64,000 bases of DNA from Globisporangium splendens (taxonomy: Eukaryota; Oomycota; Peronosporomycetes; Pythiales; Pythiaceae). Location of the stretch: positions 160,342 through 224,341 of the forward strand of contig VFIW01000093.1 in NCBI GenBank assembly GCA_006386115.1, given 5' to 3'. A model generated the notes under the pieces. It was not told the origin of the DNA and searched no databases. It saw nothing but the letters and a program-made list of their open reading frames with translations. Of this stretch, positions 63,382 through 64,000 are shown piece after piece. A program made the position numbers and the translations under genes. How positions within the stretch are numbered: the stretch's first letter is position 1; each line of letters begins with the position of its first letter.

Positions 63382-64000
63382 ATCTGCCGAATCGAGCGGA
63401 CAAGGCAACCCCGATGATAGCGTTTGAAGCCATTTTCGCAAGCGGTTGCGATTATCCTCTTTTTTTTTCACTACCGGTACTTTTCTGTTTTGCTTTTGAT
63501 TTTGCACAAATTGTTTATAACAAAATCAAGCCATTTTGTTTCGCTTTTCCTTGGCTTCAATCTCTTTAATCAAGGGAGGCGTGTGGGGTTCCCGTCAAAC
63601 GCGTGCCTCGCTCGACTCTCTCTCTCTCTCTCTCTCTCTCTTTTGTGCAAATCGTTAAGATTCGATGCGTGGACCTCAGTTCGCAGCCATATCCTTCCTT
63701 GAGTTCCAACGCAATACGCGGCCAAAACTTGGTTGTTTGCGTTCACTCACACTCTTTCTGCATGATGCTTGTTGCAAGTCAAGTGCACAACGTAAAGTAT
63801 ACTGAGTATAGTATGCTGTAACATGCAAACAGTGGAGTGCAACCTGGCAAAGAAGTAGGTGCAGTATGAAAATTTAATCTGAAAGATGGTAAAATATCTG
63901 CTTCGAATTCGCTGTCATTTTTCAATCGCGTCTTGCTCGCCATTGAAAAAGTCGGCGTTCTTTCAACTGGAATTGGCACATTAAAGCATGCAAGGATGTG
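63382..64000. other. Downstream of GPX-H, no gene seen
   Basis: 3' flank with T-rich runs and a (CT)n tract; the window ends without another start of the family. Confidence 0.65.
63615..63642. repeat. (CT)n microsatellite
   Basis: Uninterrupted CT dinucleotide run. Confidence 0.95.

Overview
The window looks like nuclear DNA of an oomycete. Several genes carry the oomycete initiator/flanking promoter element (consensus GCTCATTYYNCAWTTT) 50-130 bp before the start codon. Introns are few and short with GT-AG ends, coding DNA is GC-rich, and the gene content fits: RWP-RK factors, a secreted two-domain Kazal inhibitor, an LPCAT-type acyltransferase with EF-hands, and a GSI-like glutamine synthetase. 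I cannot fix the genus. No rRNA, tRNA, CRISPR array or intact transposon was recognised by eye.

Layout. 1-2704 is one copy of a 2.7 kb segment that recurs almost unchanged at 32328-35059. Each copy carries the 5' part of the same spliced gene of unknown function; the first copy breaks at a single N (2705), the second is complete, and a third decayed copy lies at 28295-29609 on the minus strand. Two RWP-RK genes (5168-7285, 13435-14331) flank about 6 kb without a convincing gene. From 14685 to 27890 are a membrane protein with ankyrin repeats and two TIR domains, an LRR/EF-hand/DUF4476 gene broken by two frame changes, a helical protein with an in-frame TGA, and a four-exon CDC14 phosphatase. 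28-34 kb is gene-poor. From 35.8 to 42.9 kb are a diverged tail-anchored Rab-like GTPase, a GSI-like glutamine synthetase, an LPCAT-like acyltransferase and the Kazal protein.

The last 21 kb holds the most striking content: a cluster of eight related loci, called GPX-A to GPX-H here. The full members have an N-terminal DEP-like module, a PH-like domain and a C-terminal glutathione peroxidase domain. GPX-A, C, D, F, G and H have all three parts, GPX-E has lost the peroxidase, and GPX-B is a pseudogene. Active-site residues vary: the peroxidatic Cys is Ser in GPX-G, the FPCNQF Cys is Ser in GPX-H, and the motif around the Cys is altered in GPX-F. Some peroxidase halves are nearly identical while the heads have diverged, as expected from gene conversion. 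The spacers share sequence blocks, including a recurring CACTTCAAC.

One reading, which is inference, is that the DEP-PH heads bring a GPX4-like lipid peroxidase to different membranes and that some copies have become non-catalytic binding proteins. A Fn3-TM-FYVE-like gene sits inside the cluster between GPX-A and GPX-B.
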